Part shown: positions 34,015 through 43,123 of the stretch, piece by piece
How positions within the stretch are numbered: the stretch's first letter is position 1
How the letters are laid out: each line of letters starts with the position of its first letter
Virus record (IMG/VR): IMGVR_UViG_3300044707_001188
Location: 1 to 53,362 of that record
Reading direction: 5' to 3' (one strand)
Source: a virus
Length of the DNA stretch: 53,362 nt
The notes under the pieces: generated by a model
Database searches by the model: none
What the model was told of the DNA's origin: nothing
What the model saw: the letters and a program-made list of their open reading frames with translations, nothing else
Translations under genes and position numbers: made by a program

Positions 34015-34917
34015 TCAGATCGCCCGCGCGAAACGCTCGCGCTGCACAGGCGTCATCCGCGCGATGGCGGCCTCGTACTCGAGCCCGTCCAGAGACAGCA
34101 CGTCAGCGAACTCTCCGCCGATGTCACCAGGCCCGTCGGCACCCGGCACCTGCGCCAGCGTGGCAGGGACATCATCCAGACGCGGCTTGCGCGCGGCAGC
34201 GGCCTCGGCCTTGCGGTCGACGGCCGAAGTAGGTGCTGGTGCCGCAGCGGAAGCCGGCGAGCCGCGCAACGCCATAACCCGCTTGTGCGCCTCGGCCAGG
34301 AACCACTCCATTGGCTGACGGGCATTGGACTCGCGACCGGCCAGCACCTTGACGAAGCCGTCCAGGTCGGCCATGGCCTCGCTGTCCTTGCGGTAGTCCA
34401 GCGCCGCGGCACTGGTGTCGAGGAAGCGCTCCACCGTCGTGCGCCACTGCGCTTCGGCCGTCTGCGCCTGCATCTCGCTGGCGATCTCGGCCTTGGCGCG
34501 GGCGATGGTCAGACCTTCGCGCTCGCGCTGCAACTCATCGCGCCGAGTCTCGAACTCGTCGAACTCCAGCTCACCGGCCCGAAAGGCCCGCTTGAGCTCC
34601 GCCTCGCGATCCGCCACCGCCTTGACCTTGTCGTCGTAGTCGGCGGGCAGTGCAGCCTGGTAGCCGGTGGGCGTGGCGTTGGTCGGGGCGGCGGCCGGAG
34701 CCGCAGCAGCAGGGGCAGGGTCTGGGGCACCAGCAGCCTCCGAGCCCTGATCGCCCTCGTCGTCGCCGTCATCGTCACCGTCGTCGCCCTCTGCATCAAC
34801 GCCCGGTGCATCGGCCGCTGCCGCCGGCGCAGCGTCCGCGTCCTCATCGTCGGACTGGATCGCCGCGCGTTCCTCGTCGGTCAGCGTGGCCAGGGCGTCG
34901 GCGTCGAAGGTGCTCAT
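34015..34917 (-). CDS. Capsid scaffolding protein
   Basis: 300 residues. A strongly acidic N-terminus (residues 1-55, with Asp/Glu runs such as EGDDGDDDGDDEGDQ) is followed by an Ala/Pro-rich linker and a helical, charged centre (KVKAVADREAELKRAF, TRRDELQREREGLTIARAKAEIAS) and the tail PVQRERFARAI. This is the usual composition of podovirus scaffolds, which guide capsid and portal co-assembly. It lies between the portal and capsid genes as expected. No protease motif is visible, so it is probably not self-cleaving. Confidence 0.8.
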   Translation of the reverse strand: MSTFDADALATLTDEERAAIQSDDEDADAAPAAAADAPGVDAEGDDGDDDGDDEGDQGSEAAGAPDPAPAAAAPAAAPTNATPTGYQAALPADYDDKVKAVADREAELKRAFRAGELEFDEFETRRDELQREREGLTIARAKAEIASEMQAQTAEAQWRTTVERFLDTSAAALDYRKDSEAMADLDGFVKVLAGRESNARQPMEWFLAEAHKRVMALRGSPASAAAPAPTSAVDRKAEAAAARKPRLDDVPATLAQVPGADGPGDIGGEFADVLSLDGLEYEAAIARMTPVQRERFARAI

Positions 34918-34957
34918 GGAGGCTTCCTCGGGTCAAGCGTGAAAGGCGGCGGCAGAC

Positions 34958-34968
34958 TGCCATGCTTG
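34958..34968 (-). repeat. CAAGCATGGCA motif, copy 4
   Basis: Exact 11-mer in the portal-scaffold gap, followed by GTCTGCC as in copy 2. Here the left flank also allows a 4-bp stem GCCA/TGGC. Confidence 0.7.
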
Positions 34969-34973
34969 GCGCG

Positions 34974-37340
34974 TCAGTCGTCCTTCGCCTTGGTCTTGCT
35001 GGTCTTTGTGGAGTCGCCCGACGATTGCTCCAGCGCCTTGAGCCGCTGGTCGAGGGCCTGCAACCTGCGGTCGCTGGCCGCCTGGATCTGGGCCACCCGC
35101 GCCTTGGCGTCGGCGTCGATACGGGCGACTTCCAGCTTGGTGTCGGCTTCGCGGTTGATCTGGATGGCCCGGTTGGCCAGCTCCGCCTGGGCCTTGCGCA
35201 GCGCCTCGCTCAGGCGGTCGATCTCGGCCGCAGCCTCGGAGCGGACCTTGGCCAAGGCCTCCTGCATCCCGGCCTGGCCCTGGGCTTCACCCTCGACCCC
35301 CACCATGCCCGCCTCGGCCTCCAGCTTGGCGGCCCGGGCGTTGATCTCCCGCACCTTGGCCTGCTGCTCGGACAGCGCGGCTCGGGCAGTCTCGCGCTGC
35401 AACTCCATCGCTTCGGCCTGCATCTGCGCCTGCTGCTCGGCTTGCGCCTGCTCATCGGGCGTCATCGGCTTGGAGGTATCGCGGTCCCCGGTCAGCTTGC
35501 GGATCTGATCGGCGATCTCGTCCTTGTTGGGCAGGTCCGAGAACTCCATCGCGATGGTCAGCACACGCAGCGAGATCTCAGGCGGCAAGCGGTTGGCCAG
35601 CTCGCCCAGGCGCTCGAACATGACCTGGCGCATGGTCCCCGCGTAGTCCTGCTCGGCGACAACAAAGTCGCCCATGCTGGCGGTGATGTCGTTCATCCAC
35701 CGCACGCTGCCGTCGGGCTGCACCTCGGGCTGGTTGATACGCACCCACTCCAGCGCGCCCTTGGCGCCGGTCAGGCGGATCACCTTCTCCTGCGTGTACC
35801 ACTGCTCCACCAGGGACAGCTGCTTCTCGCCCTGCACCTGGGTCGCCAGGCGCAGGTTGTCGAACGGCTCGGTGGTGACAACGGAGCCCTGCAATTGCCG
35901 CGCCTCGATGGCCTTGCCCGACACGGCGTTGGTCTGCCGGCCCATGTTTTCGTCGGCGACGCCGCCCGAGCGCTGGATGCCCCGCATCCCAAGCTCCATC
36001 ATCTGGATCTGGCCGGTGGCAGCGTCGGTGTCGCGGCGGATCTCCAGCTTGCGGCCGGCCTTGTAGACCACGACACCGTCGGGCCGGTCAGCCTCGTCGC
36101 GCAGGGTCTCCCAGTCCTCGGTCGCGCCTTCCTCGGCCAGGATCTGGTTGCTGTTCAGCATGAACAGCGCCTTGGACGCGCGCTTGTTGATGTCCTGCTG
36201 GATGTCGCGCACCCGGCGGATGGCGCCGTAAGGCAGCCGGTCGCGGCTACGGCGGTAGCACCAGATCGGCGTCAGAGAAAACCGGTTGTGCCGGTACTGG
36301 CTCGGGCCGCTGCCCAGCAGATGCGACTCTGTGAACACCGCGATGTGCACACGCATCATCAGCTTGTCCACGATCATGCTGCCCAAGCGCCCCAAGGCGT
36401 CGGCCAGCGCACGGTCGGCGGGGTTGAAGATCGCGCCGCGCAGCGGCCCCTCATCGACGATGCGTACCTGGGCGGGCTTGCGGTATTGGCACTCGATCAG
36501 CTTGACCCGTCGGCGCCGCGCATCGGCCAGCTGGCCGACGCCTGCGGCGTAGAGCGTGCCGGTCTTCACATTGCTGAGGTCGTGCGCGGTGTACCAGGTC
36601 TCCTCTTCCCAGCCGTCGGTGGTCAAGTGCGTGCCTTCCTCGACCGCCTGGCGGATGCAGTCGGCACGGTCAGGGAACATCAGAAGCGCCACATCCTCGT
36701 CCACCCAACGCCAGCGGAACAGGTAGCGCGCGTCCGACAAGTCGTGCTCGTAGGCGTTGCTGTCCCACAGCACGTTGCGCCAGTCCTCGTACTTCGAGTA
36801 CAGGATGTCCTGGGTCGGGTCGTCGCGCACCCCGTCGTCCATCCAGCCCACGCCAGCCTTGATGGCGTCCGCGAAGGCGCGAGATCGCAGGAAGGTGACG
36901 CGGTTGATGTCCGAGACGTACTTCAAGACCCGCGTCTTGACATCGGCCAGGTCGACGTCGTCCTCGGTGCGCGGCAGCACGCGCCAGTCCACCCGGGTCC
37001 GCCGCTCGGTGCCGATCAACCAGTCGACCATCGGCGCGATCTCGTTGTAGACCAGGGGCATTTGCCCGCGCTCGCGCAGGACGGCGGCGTCCTCGGGATC
37101 CCACTGCAACGAGTCATAGAAGTCGCAGTCCATCGCCATGTCCAGGCGGTTCAGCGACTGGCGCTCCTTCTCGTAGAAGTACCACTCGAGCAGCTGGCGC
37201 AGCTCGCGCCGGGCCTGCTCCGAGTCCAGCTTGTGCTGGCCAGCCGAGGCTGTCACCACCGCGCTCTGGGGCCGCAGCACCTCGTCCAGCGAGCCCCCGT
37301 CGCGGCGGCGGCGGGAGAACTCCAGCGGCTCAATGGGCAT
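34974..37340 (-). CDS. Portal protein, P22-type
   Basis: 788 residues. It opens MPIEPLEFSRRRRDGG and has helix-rich, Asp/Trp-rich stretches typical of P22-like portals: WDPEDAAVLRERGQMPLVYNE, MVDWLIGTERRTRVDW, VGWMDDGVRDD, IQQDINKRASKALFMLNSNQ-type region and EWVRINQPEVQPDG. The C-terminal 250 residues form a long Glu/Arg/Ala coiled coil (AQAEQQAQMQAEAMELQRE), the barrel extension. It forms the dodecameric DNA gate and terminase dock. The start overlaps the end of the 139-codon gene by 11 bases. Confidence 0.85.
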   Translation of the reverse strand: MPIEPLEFSRRRRDGGSLDEVLRPQSAVVTASAGQHKLDSEQARRELRQLLEWYFYEKERQSLNRLDMAMDCDFYDSLQWDPEDAAVLRERGQMPLVYNEIAPMVDWLIGTERRTRVDWRVLPRTEDDVDLADVKTRVLKYVSDINRVTFLRSRAFADAIKAGVGWMDDGVRDDPTQDILYSKYEDWRNVLWDSNAYEHDLSDARYLFRWRWVDEDVALLMFPDRADCIRQAVEEGTHLTTDGWEEETWYTAHDLSNVKTGTLYAAGVGQLADARRRRVKLIECQYRKPAQVRIVDEGPLRGAIFNPADRALADALGRLGSMIVDKLMMRVHIAVFTESHLLGSGPSQYRHNRFSLTPIWCYRRSRDRLPYGAIRRVRDIQQDINKRASKALFMLNSNQILAEEGATEDWETLRDEADRPDGVVVYKAGRKLEIRRDTDAATGQIQMMELGMRGIQRSGGVADENMGRQTNAVSGKAIEARQLQGSVVTTEPFDNLRLATQVQGEKQLSLVEQWYTQEKVIRLTGAKGALEWVRINQPEVQPDGSVRWMNDITASMGDFVVAEQDYAGTMRQVMFERLGELANRLPPEISLRVLTIAMEFSDLPNKDEIADQIRKLTGDRDTSKPMTPDEQAQAEQQAQMQAEAMELQRETARAALSEQQAKVREINARAAKLEAEAGMVGVEGEAQGQAGMQEALAKVRSEAAAEIDRLSEALRKAQAELANRAIQINREADTKLEVARIDADAKARVAQIQAASDRRLQALDQRLKALEQSSGDSTKTSKTKAKDD

Positions 37341-37749
37341 AGGTCGCGCCCTCGCGCTCGATGCGGATGTCCTGCTGCGCCAGCACCTGCCCGTCGGCGC
37401 GCAGCGTCATCGCCCCGACGCTGCCCGGGTAGAACTCGGCCGGCGGGGCCGAGGGCATCTTCACCAGGTCGGGCAGCCCGTCATGGATGATCCCGGCAAC
37501 CCGCACCCAGTTGGCCCGGCTGGGCTCGATGCCCAGCACTTCGCAGGCCGTGACGCACTGGCGGGCCAAGTAGGCGGGGTCGTCGTAGCGCCAGGCTGAC
37601 GAGTCGCAGACGATGTACCAGGGTGCGCCGGGCCGATGGGCAGGCAGCAGCACCATCGCGCGCTCGTCATTGACCCAGGTGAAGACAACCACCAAGTCAC
37701 CGTGCTGGCGAGTCGCGTAAGCCTTGCGAGGATTGAGGGTTGCGGGCAT
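37330..37749 (-). CDS. Conserved small phage protein upstream of the portal
   Basis: 139 residues from ATG 37747-37749. Composition is mixed alpha/beta, with MPATLNPRKAYATRQHGDLVVVF and a Trp-containing centre (VCDSSAWRYDDPAYLA), then AGIIHDGLPDLVKMPSAPPAEF. I do not recognise the family. It overlaps the portal start by 11 bases, indicating coupled translation, and copy 5 of the 11-mer lies 31 bases upstream. In the undisturbed order it would directly follow the terminase gene. Confidence 0.6.
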   Translation of the reverse strand: MPATLNPRKAYATRQHGDLVVVFTWVNDERAMVLLPAHRPGAPWYIVCDSSAWRYDDPAYLARQCVTACEVLGIEPSRANWVRVAGIIHDGLPDLVKMPSAPPAEFYPGSVGAMTLRADGQVLAQQDIRIEREGATYAH

Positions 37750-37779
37750 GATTGAGCGTCGTCGGGAATGTGGCGAGGC

Positions 37780-37790
37780 TGCCATGCTTG
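37780..37790 (-). repeat. CAAGCATGGCA motif, copy 5
   Basis: Exact 11-mer in the short divergent gap between the 139-codon gene and the plus-strand subtilase gene, so it marks the border of the AT-rich insert. Flanked by GCCTCGCC on the right in the coding-strand view. Confidence 0.7.
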
Positions 37791-37819
37791 GGGCGATACA
37801 ACGAGATTTCGGAGCACCT

Positions 37820-40800
37820 ATGGATAAGTCGTTGATTATCGTTATTGACCAGTTTTCAGATCGAGTTCTCGATAATAGCAATGTAACACTATTTGATTAT
37901 GGAAAGCTAGAGAAGGTAGCATATATTGATAACTATTACAATGTATACAATGGAAGTTTTTCAGGATACGGGAATTATGACGATCTGCTACTAGTCGAGG
38001 ACTATGGATACGGGTTCTTCCCGGTTTCAAAAGACGGGGTATTGTATTCGTACACGTCAGATCTAGATTTCATTGCTCGACAATCATTCATTGATATATT
38101 TGGGCTAACCGCTTACGCAGACAATTACCTTAGCCTTTCTCGAACAAATCAATCATCAGAACTTTCAGTAAATCATGGGGATTGGGTTGTTGAAGCACTC
38201 TTGCAAACTCTTGATCGACCGCAGTACACCGAAATAATTTGTATCGACGTCGACACCTTGAATGGCGAGTACTCTCATTTTGATGATGTCTTTGATCAAA
38301 CATTAATCTATTTTGATGGATCAACGTTTATCGGATCCAACCTTGAGAAGATATTGACATCTTTTCTTTCCTCGAATGACACTAGATTTAGTATATCTGG
38401 CTCCACACAATACGCTTTAGGAGGCATCAGCCTATCTATCGGAGGCACATTACCAGATATCAATGAGGCAATTTTCTTGGATTTCTTAGAAACTGCAAGA
38501 GTCCCTATATTTCAAGCCGCACCAAATGTCAACCAAGGATTTTATGATTATGCGATGGTGTTTCCAAACGTTATTACGGTTGGCGCATGGAATAAATCAA
38601 ACGCAAACGGTCTCCTCTTGGGATCGGATAGCACAATCGCAACGATAGATATAGTTGCGGATGGTTTGGTTTCCAAGAACGGATGGGGTTGGAACTTTGG
38701 AACATCATTTGCCACCCCAAAAGTAGCAGCCGAGTTTTTGAATATACTTAATGATGCGATTGTTTCATTGAACAATTCGGGGAAAAGCCTCTCGGATATT
38801 GAAACGCCAGATATTGAGGGAATTATTTATTCGAATTTCGTCAATTCCATAATACACGCAATATCGACAGATGTACTAGCAACAATAAATGGAGAACAAA
38901 TTTCGGGCATAAAAGTTCTTACGTCCACAGTCGAACAAAACGGATTTATACCAAAGACGGTAAGCGGCGTAAGTGGGTCAAGTTTTGTGATTTCAAGCGC
39001 ATCGGCGGATGTGCCTCAAGTCAATAGACCGCCGAACGGAAGCGTTACGATTACTGGTAATGCAATCCAAGGTCAGGTCTTGACAGCATCGAATACTCTG
39101 TCGGATGCTGATGGGTTAGGTGTGATCACCTACACGTGGCGAGCGGGCGGCACACCAGTCGGTACCGGGACAACGTACACACTGAGCCACGCTGAGGTCG
39201 GCAAGACAATTACAGTCACAGCCAGCTACATCGACGGCGGCAACACCATGGAGTCGGTCTCAAGTGCTGCCACCGCCACGGTAGCCAATATCGAAGACGC
39301 TCCCGTAATTGTGGCTGGTGATGGCATAGTTACGACAAAAATAGGTTCGGAACAAAATATAGCACAAGGCGTTTTATTACAGCCCGATCAGAAAATCCTA
39401 ATTGTCGGCTACAGCAATAACGGGAAGTACCACGAATTTGCACTTATTCGCTACAACATAGATGGCAGCCTCGATACAAGTTTTGATTTTGATGGAAAGG
39501 TCACGACTGCAATAGGATCAAGTAGGGCAGAGGCTTCAAGCGCTCTACTGCAACCCGATGGAAAGATTTTGTTGGCAGGTGGCAGCGATCAAGAGTTTAC
39601 CCTTGCACGATACAACGACAATGGAGATCTTGACTCGACTTTTGGCAATAGCGGTATAGTCACTATGTCAGTCACGGCGGGGGCCGATATCGGACACAGT
39701 GTTGCACTACAGCCGGATGGAAAAATTCTATTTGCCGGATATAGCCTTAACGGCAACACCAGTGATTACTCCCTTGTACGCCTCAATTCCAACGGCAGCT
39801 TAGACTCTCTTTTTGGCCAAGGCGGCAAGGTTATTACTCCGATTGGGACAGGCGATGATTTCGGATTAAGTACAACGCTTCAGTCTGACGGGAAGATATT
39901 GGTAGCTGGCTATAGTCACAACGGAAGTAACAATGATTTCTCCCTCGCTCGCTACAATACTAATGGGAGCCTCGATACAAGCTTTGATTTTGATGGCAAG
40001 GTCACGATTGCAATTGGGTCAAGTAGAGACGAAGCTCGCGGGATCACGGTGCAGTCGGATGGAAAAATCTTGATGGCTGGATTTTCCTACACTCAGATAA
40101 GTGGGAATTTTGATTTTGCAATCGTCCGCCTTAATCCGAATGGCAGTCTTGATCAGACGTTTGGCGACAAAGGCAAAGTTATTACTTCGATAGGCATCGG
40201 TGATGATATTTCTCGGAGTATCACCCTTCAACCTGATGGCAAAATATTGGTATTGGGCTACTGCTCAAATTCTGAATCCAATGATTTCGCGCTCGCCCGC
40301 TACAACACCGACGGAAGTCTAGATACCACGTTTGATTCAGATGGTATAGTCACGACTTCGATTGGAATTGGTAATGATTTTGGATTGAGCGTTACGGTTC
40401 AATCGAATGGCAAGATATTAGCGGCGGGGTATAGTGAAGATAAATTCGCCCTCGTTCGATATAACTCGGATGGTAGCCTGGATAAGGGATTTGATTCAAT
40501 TGGGGGCACTGGCTTAAATGTGAGCGTCAGGACTTGGAACACTAATTCATCAATGCCAAGTGTTGGCGTTACAATCGGACAAAACACACTTGCGACTGAT
40601 CCATTAGGGCTTGCTAACTTTGTGTCTGCTGTCGACTCTTCTACGTTGGTATCCGCCGCCGTCGCGTCTTCCTCTTCTGTCTACAGTGGCGCATCACAGT
40701 CCGTCACCCTTCAAGATGCTGTCTCCATCCTGAAAATGATCGGTGGTCAATCAGCAGACGCCACACCCGTTTCGCGCTTTCAGTCGCTGGCCGCAGACTT

Positions 40801-41047
40801 CGACGGTTCAGGCACTGTCAGCCTCGCCGACGCCCTTGGGGTGCTGCGGCACGCAGTAGGGCTTCCGGCCCCGACACCGTCCTGGGTCTTCGTCGAAGAA
40901 GGTGACGACGCACTTTCGTCGGTCCTGAGTCCGGGCGTTCCTGTCCCTGTGACCGTCGACGTGACCCCACCCGGTCCCATCGAGGTCAACCTGATCGGAG
41001 TCCTTCGCGGAGACGTGGACGGCAGCTACGGCGTCTACGGCAGTTGA
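37820..41047 (+). CDS. Subtilase (S8) fused to Ig-like, seven delta-60 repeats and dockerin-like segment; probable prophage cargo gene
   Basis: 1075 residues from an ATG with GGAG 6 nt upstream. No signal peptide. Subtilase motifs: IIVID (Asp10), NHG (His119), AAPN (Asn236, oxyanion) and GTSFATP (Ser296). Then a VCBS/Ig-like domain (GQVLTAS, VITYTWRAGGTPVG, GKTITVTASY; about 405-490). Then seven delta-60 repeats with L/V-Q-P/S-D/N-x-K-I-L (about 505-890), the blade number of a seven-bladed propeller. Last comes a dockerin-like pair (LQDAVSILKMIGG; DFDGSGTVSLADALGVLRHA), Ca-binding. It probably acts outside the cell, exported by an unusual route (type I secretion is one option). It is the only plus-strand gene, markedly AT-rich at the 5' end, and ends 12 bases from the terminase stop: a moron, not a virion part by context. 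A fitness role for the lysogen is inference. Confidence 0.8.
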   Translation: MDKSLIIVIDQFSDRVLDNSNVTLFDYGKLEKVAYIDNYYNVYNGSFSGYGNYDDLLLVEDYGYGFFPVSKDGVLYSYTSDLDFIARQSFIDIFGLTAYADNYLSLSRTNQSSELSVNHGDWVVEALLQTLDRPQYTEIICIDVDTLNGEYSHFDDVFDQTLIYFDGSTFIGSNLEKILTSFLSSNDTRFSISGSTQYALGGISLSIGGTLPDINEAIFLDFLETARVPIFQAAPNVNQGFYDYAMVFPNVITVGAWNKSNANGLLLGSDSTIATIDIVADGLVSKNGWGWNFGTSFATPKVAAEFLNILNDAIVSLNNSGKSLSDIETPDIEGIIYSNFVNSIIHAISTDVLATINGEQISGIKVLTSTVEQNGFIPKTVSGVSGSSFVISSASADVPQVNRPPNGSVTITGNAIQGQVLTASNTLSDADGLGVITYTWRAGGTPVGTGTTYTLSHAEVGKTITVTASYIDGGNTMESVSSAATATVANIEDAPVIVAGDGIVTTKIGSEQNIAQGVLLQPDQKILIVGYSNNGKYHEFALIRYNIDGSLDTSFDFDGKVTTAIGSSRAEASSALLQPDGKILLAGGSDQEFTLARYNDNGDLDSTFGNSGIVTMSVTAGADIGHSVALQPDGKILFAGYSLNGNTSDYSLVRLNSNGSLDSLFGQGGKVITPIGTGDDFGLSTTLQSDGKILVAGYSHNGSNNDFSLARYNTNGSLDTSFDFDGKVTIAIGSSRDEARGITVQSDGKILMAGFSYTQISGNFDFAIVRLNPNGSLDQTFGDKGKVITSIGIGDDISRSITLQPDGKILVLGYCSNSESNDFALARYNTDGSLDTTFDSDGIVTTSIGIGNDFGLSVTVQSNGKILAAGYSEDKFALVRYNSDGSLDKGFDSIGGTGLNVSVRTWNTNSSMPSVGVTIGQNTLATDPLGLANFVSAVDSSTLVSAAVASSSSVYSGASQSVTLQDAVSILKMIGGQSADATPVSRFQSLAADFDGSGTVSLADALGVLRHAVGLPAPTPSWVFVEEGDDALSSVLSPGVPVPVTVDVTPPGPIEVNLIGVLRGDVDGSYGVYGS

Positions 41048-41059
41048 TCCGCGCTCTGA

Positions 41060-42358
41060 TCACACAGCCATCGCACTCCCCTTCCTCCGCAGCCCCACCG
41101 CGGTCCCCGACCGAAACCGATCCTCCGCCACCACGCACATCAGCCCGAACGCATCGGCGCCGTGACTCGACCAGTCATGCTCCGGCCCCAGGCCAATGCT
41201 GCGAGCCTCGTCCTTGCGCTCGTGATACCAGCCGAGCGCATCCAGCCCCGCTGAGGTCGTCGCCTCGTTGAACCAGACCGACGTGAACAGCCGCCGCCCG
41301 GCCTCGATGCGCGCTGCAGCTGCGCCGCGGCCTTGGTTGGGCACCACCTCCACTGCATAGCCCGCCTGGCGCAGCGCGGACTCGTAGCTGACGTCGAAAA
41401 CCTTGTCGTGGGTCGACCCGTCGTGCGGCAGCCAGATGTCGGCCTTGCCAGGCGCGTAGCCCTGCGCACGCATCCACGCCAGATGCGCCGCCAGCGGCTG
41501 GCCCACGGCCTCGTAGTAGTTCAGGACGCGGATCTCTCGCCCGACGAACTGCGCCACCCAGATCGTGAAAGCGTCGGCCCTCGCGCCCGTGCCGCCAATG
41601 TCGCAGAACAGGCGCACCGTCATCAGCGGGTCGGCAGCGACCTTGCCGATGCGGCCGGCGGCGCGCGCCTCGGCCAGCACCCGGGCGTAGTACGCACCCT
41701 CGAGCACCGTGGCGTAGCCGCCTTCCCAGATGTGGCTGTACTGCTCAGGCGTGTCGCGCAGGCAGTCCTGGCGCTCCTGCTTCAACACCGCGGGGAAGCG
41801 CGGGTTGTCGGCCCAGTTGGCACGCACCACCACCGCGCCGGTGGGCAGCGTCGCGCCGCGCAGCATCATGTCCACCGCGTCGGTCTTGCGCCGAGGGTTC
41901 CACGAGAACCAAAGCTCGGAGCCCTCCGCCCGCAGCGTCGGCCGCAGCAACTGCAGCGACCTGGCCGACAGCGACTGCGCCTCCTCCACCCAGGCACGCC
42001 GGTAGCCTTCCAGGCTCTTGATGCTCTCGGCGCTGTGGTCCTGCATGCCGATGAAGGTGATCAGGCCATCGCCTGGCGCCTGGATGACCTCGTTGAACAC
42101 CTTGAACCCGTCGGCCTCGCCGATGCCCAGCGCCGAGAGCTTGTCCTCGATCAGCCGCTTGCTCGACTCCTTCAACGTCTTCTGCACCTCGCGGATGCAC
42201 ACCGAGCGCATGCCCTTGTGGCAGATGTGATCCTCGATCAGCAGCTCGGCGAAGAAGTGCGACTTGCCGCTGCCCCGGCCGCCGTAGGCACCCTTGTACC
42301 GGGCTGGGCCCAGCAGTGGACGGAACACCCGCGCAGTGTCAAGCGTCAGGTTTCTCAA
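41060..42358 (-). CDS. Terminase large subunit (PBSX/Terminase_3 type)
   Basis: 432 residues. Walker A GGRGSGKSHF (residues about 26-35), Walker B region RRAWVEEAQSL, and a C-terminal RNase H-like nuclease with FCDIGGTGARADAFTIWV and later SHGADAFGLM. It cuts and pumps DNA into the head with the small subunit. The first codon appears to be TTG overlapping the small-subunit gene by 20 bases, with only a weak ribosome site; no earlier in-frame ATG is near and the first residues (LTLDTARVFRPLLGPARYKG) match family N-termini. The plus-strand cargo gene now ends just beyond its stop. Confidence 0.9.
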   Translation of the reverse strand: MRNLTLDTARVFRPLLGPARYKGAYGGRGSGKSHFFAELLIEDHICHKGMRSVCIREVQKTLKESSKRLIEDKLSALGIGEADGFKVFNEVIQAPGDGLITFIGMQDHSAESIKSLEGYRRAWVEEAQSLSARSLQLLRPTLRAEGSELWFSWNPRRKTDAVDMMLRGATLPTGAVVVRANWADNPRFPAVLKQERQDCLRDTPEQYSHIWEGGYATVLEGAYYARVLAEARAAGRIGKVAADPLMTVRLFCDIGGTGARADAFTIWVAQFVGREIRVLNYYEAVGQPLAAHLAWMRAQGYAPGKADIWLPHDGSTHDKVFDVSYESALRQAGYAVEVVPNQGRGAAAARIEAGRRLFTSVWFNEATTSAGLDALGWYHERKDEARSIGLGPEHDWSSHGADAFGLMCVVAEDRFRSGTAVGLRRKGSAMAV

Positions 42359-42770
42359 GGGTCACCCCCACGTCGATGATGCGACGCGTGACCGAGGTCA
42401 CCGCGCCCGAGTGCTCGACCTTCTGCGGCGCGTTGAAGCCGTGCATGGCGTTCAATTCCTTGACGGCCGAGACGATGTCGCTCGCCCGCTCGGCGTCCCG
42501 TATCACGCCCATCAGAGAACGCACGCTGTCCTCGCGCGACCAAAGCGACCGCTTGGCCAAATCGGCACGGTGCTCGGCAACCCTTGCGATAACCTCAGGC
42601 TTCGCGCTCAACCGGCTGGCCCGCTCCCAAACGGCGGATTCCTTCCAGGTGGTCGATTTCGCATAGGCAGTGCGATAGGCCTCGGCCTGGGATTTACCAC
42701 TCGCCACCAGGAGCGCGAAGGCTTCCTGCTGCGGCGTCAGCGAGCCGGTGTCGTCGTCGGTCTTGTTCAT
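42339..42770 (-). CDS. Terminase small subunit
   Basis: 143 residues from ATG 42768-42770, sharing ATGA with the stop of the upstream HTH gene. An N-terminal helix-turn-helix, LTPQQEAFALLVASGKSQAEAYRTAY, is the usual Terminase_2/P27-type DNA-binding start. This is followed by KPEVIARVAEHRADLAKR and an oligomerising C-terminus. It recognises packaging sites and presents DNA to the large subunit. Confidence 0.85.
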   Translation of the reverse strand: MNKTDDDTGSLTPQQEAFALLVASGKSQAEAYRTAYAKSTTWKESAVWERASRLSAKPEVIARVAEHRADLAKRSLWSREDSVRSLMGVIRDAERASDIVSAVKELNAMHGFNAPQKVEHSGAVTSVTRRIIDVGVTLEKPDA

Positions 42771-43123
42771 CGCGGTTCCTGTCGTCTTGGTTGAGGGTCG
42801 GCACACAGCACGGCGCGATATCGCAGATACCGGCACGGTATGGATGGCCCGCCGCAGGGTGTGGCTTCTATGTGGCCGAGGGTGCGCAGGTAGTGCAGCG
42901 CCCAGCTCACGGTCTTCTGGCTGCGCCCGACCGCACGGACGATCTCCGCGGTGCGGTGCCAGCGCTTCGGGTGCTGGCGCAGATGCTTGAGCACAGCATC
43001 GCTGACGCTGCCAGACTGGATCGCGCCGGGTGGGCGAGGATTCGGGATGGCCTGGCGCAGCGACGGTGCCGACATGGCCACGGGGTAGGAGACCAGTTGC
43101 TGGGTGAGCCAGAGAAGCGTCAT
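42767..43123 (-). CDS. Small winged-helix/HTH DNA-binding protein
   Basis: 118 residues. Residues about 40-95 contain VSDAVLKHLRQHPKRWHRTAEIVRAVGRSQKTVSWALHYLRTLGHIEA, a winged-helix pattern in which TAEIVRAVGRS-x-K-T-V is helix-turn-helix and GHIEATPCGG the wing. The end carries RYLRYRAVLCADP. It overlaps both neighbours by four bases (ATGA), a strongly coupled resolvase-HTH-terminase block. It may regulate packaging or late genes. No ligand-binding domain. Family not named. Confidence 0.7.
   Translation of the reverse strand: MTLLWLTQQLVSYPVAMSAPSLRQAIPNPRPPGAIQSGSVSDAVLKHLRQHPKRWHRTAEIVRAVGRSQKTVSWALHYLRTLGHIEATPCGGPSIPCRYLRYRAVLCADPQPRRQEPR

Noticed and set aside
34650-37490. Plus-strand ORF of 946 codons
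   Set aside because: Antisense to the portal gene; His/Arg/Ala-rich shadow.
14854-37790. CAAGCATGGCA copies as transposon ends
   Set aside because: All copies have the same orientation, no transposase or target duplication accompanies them.
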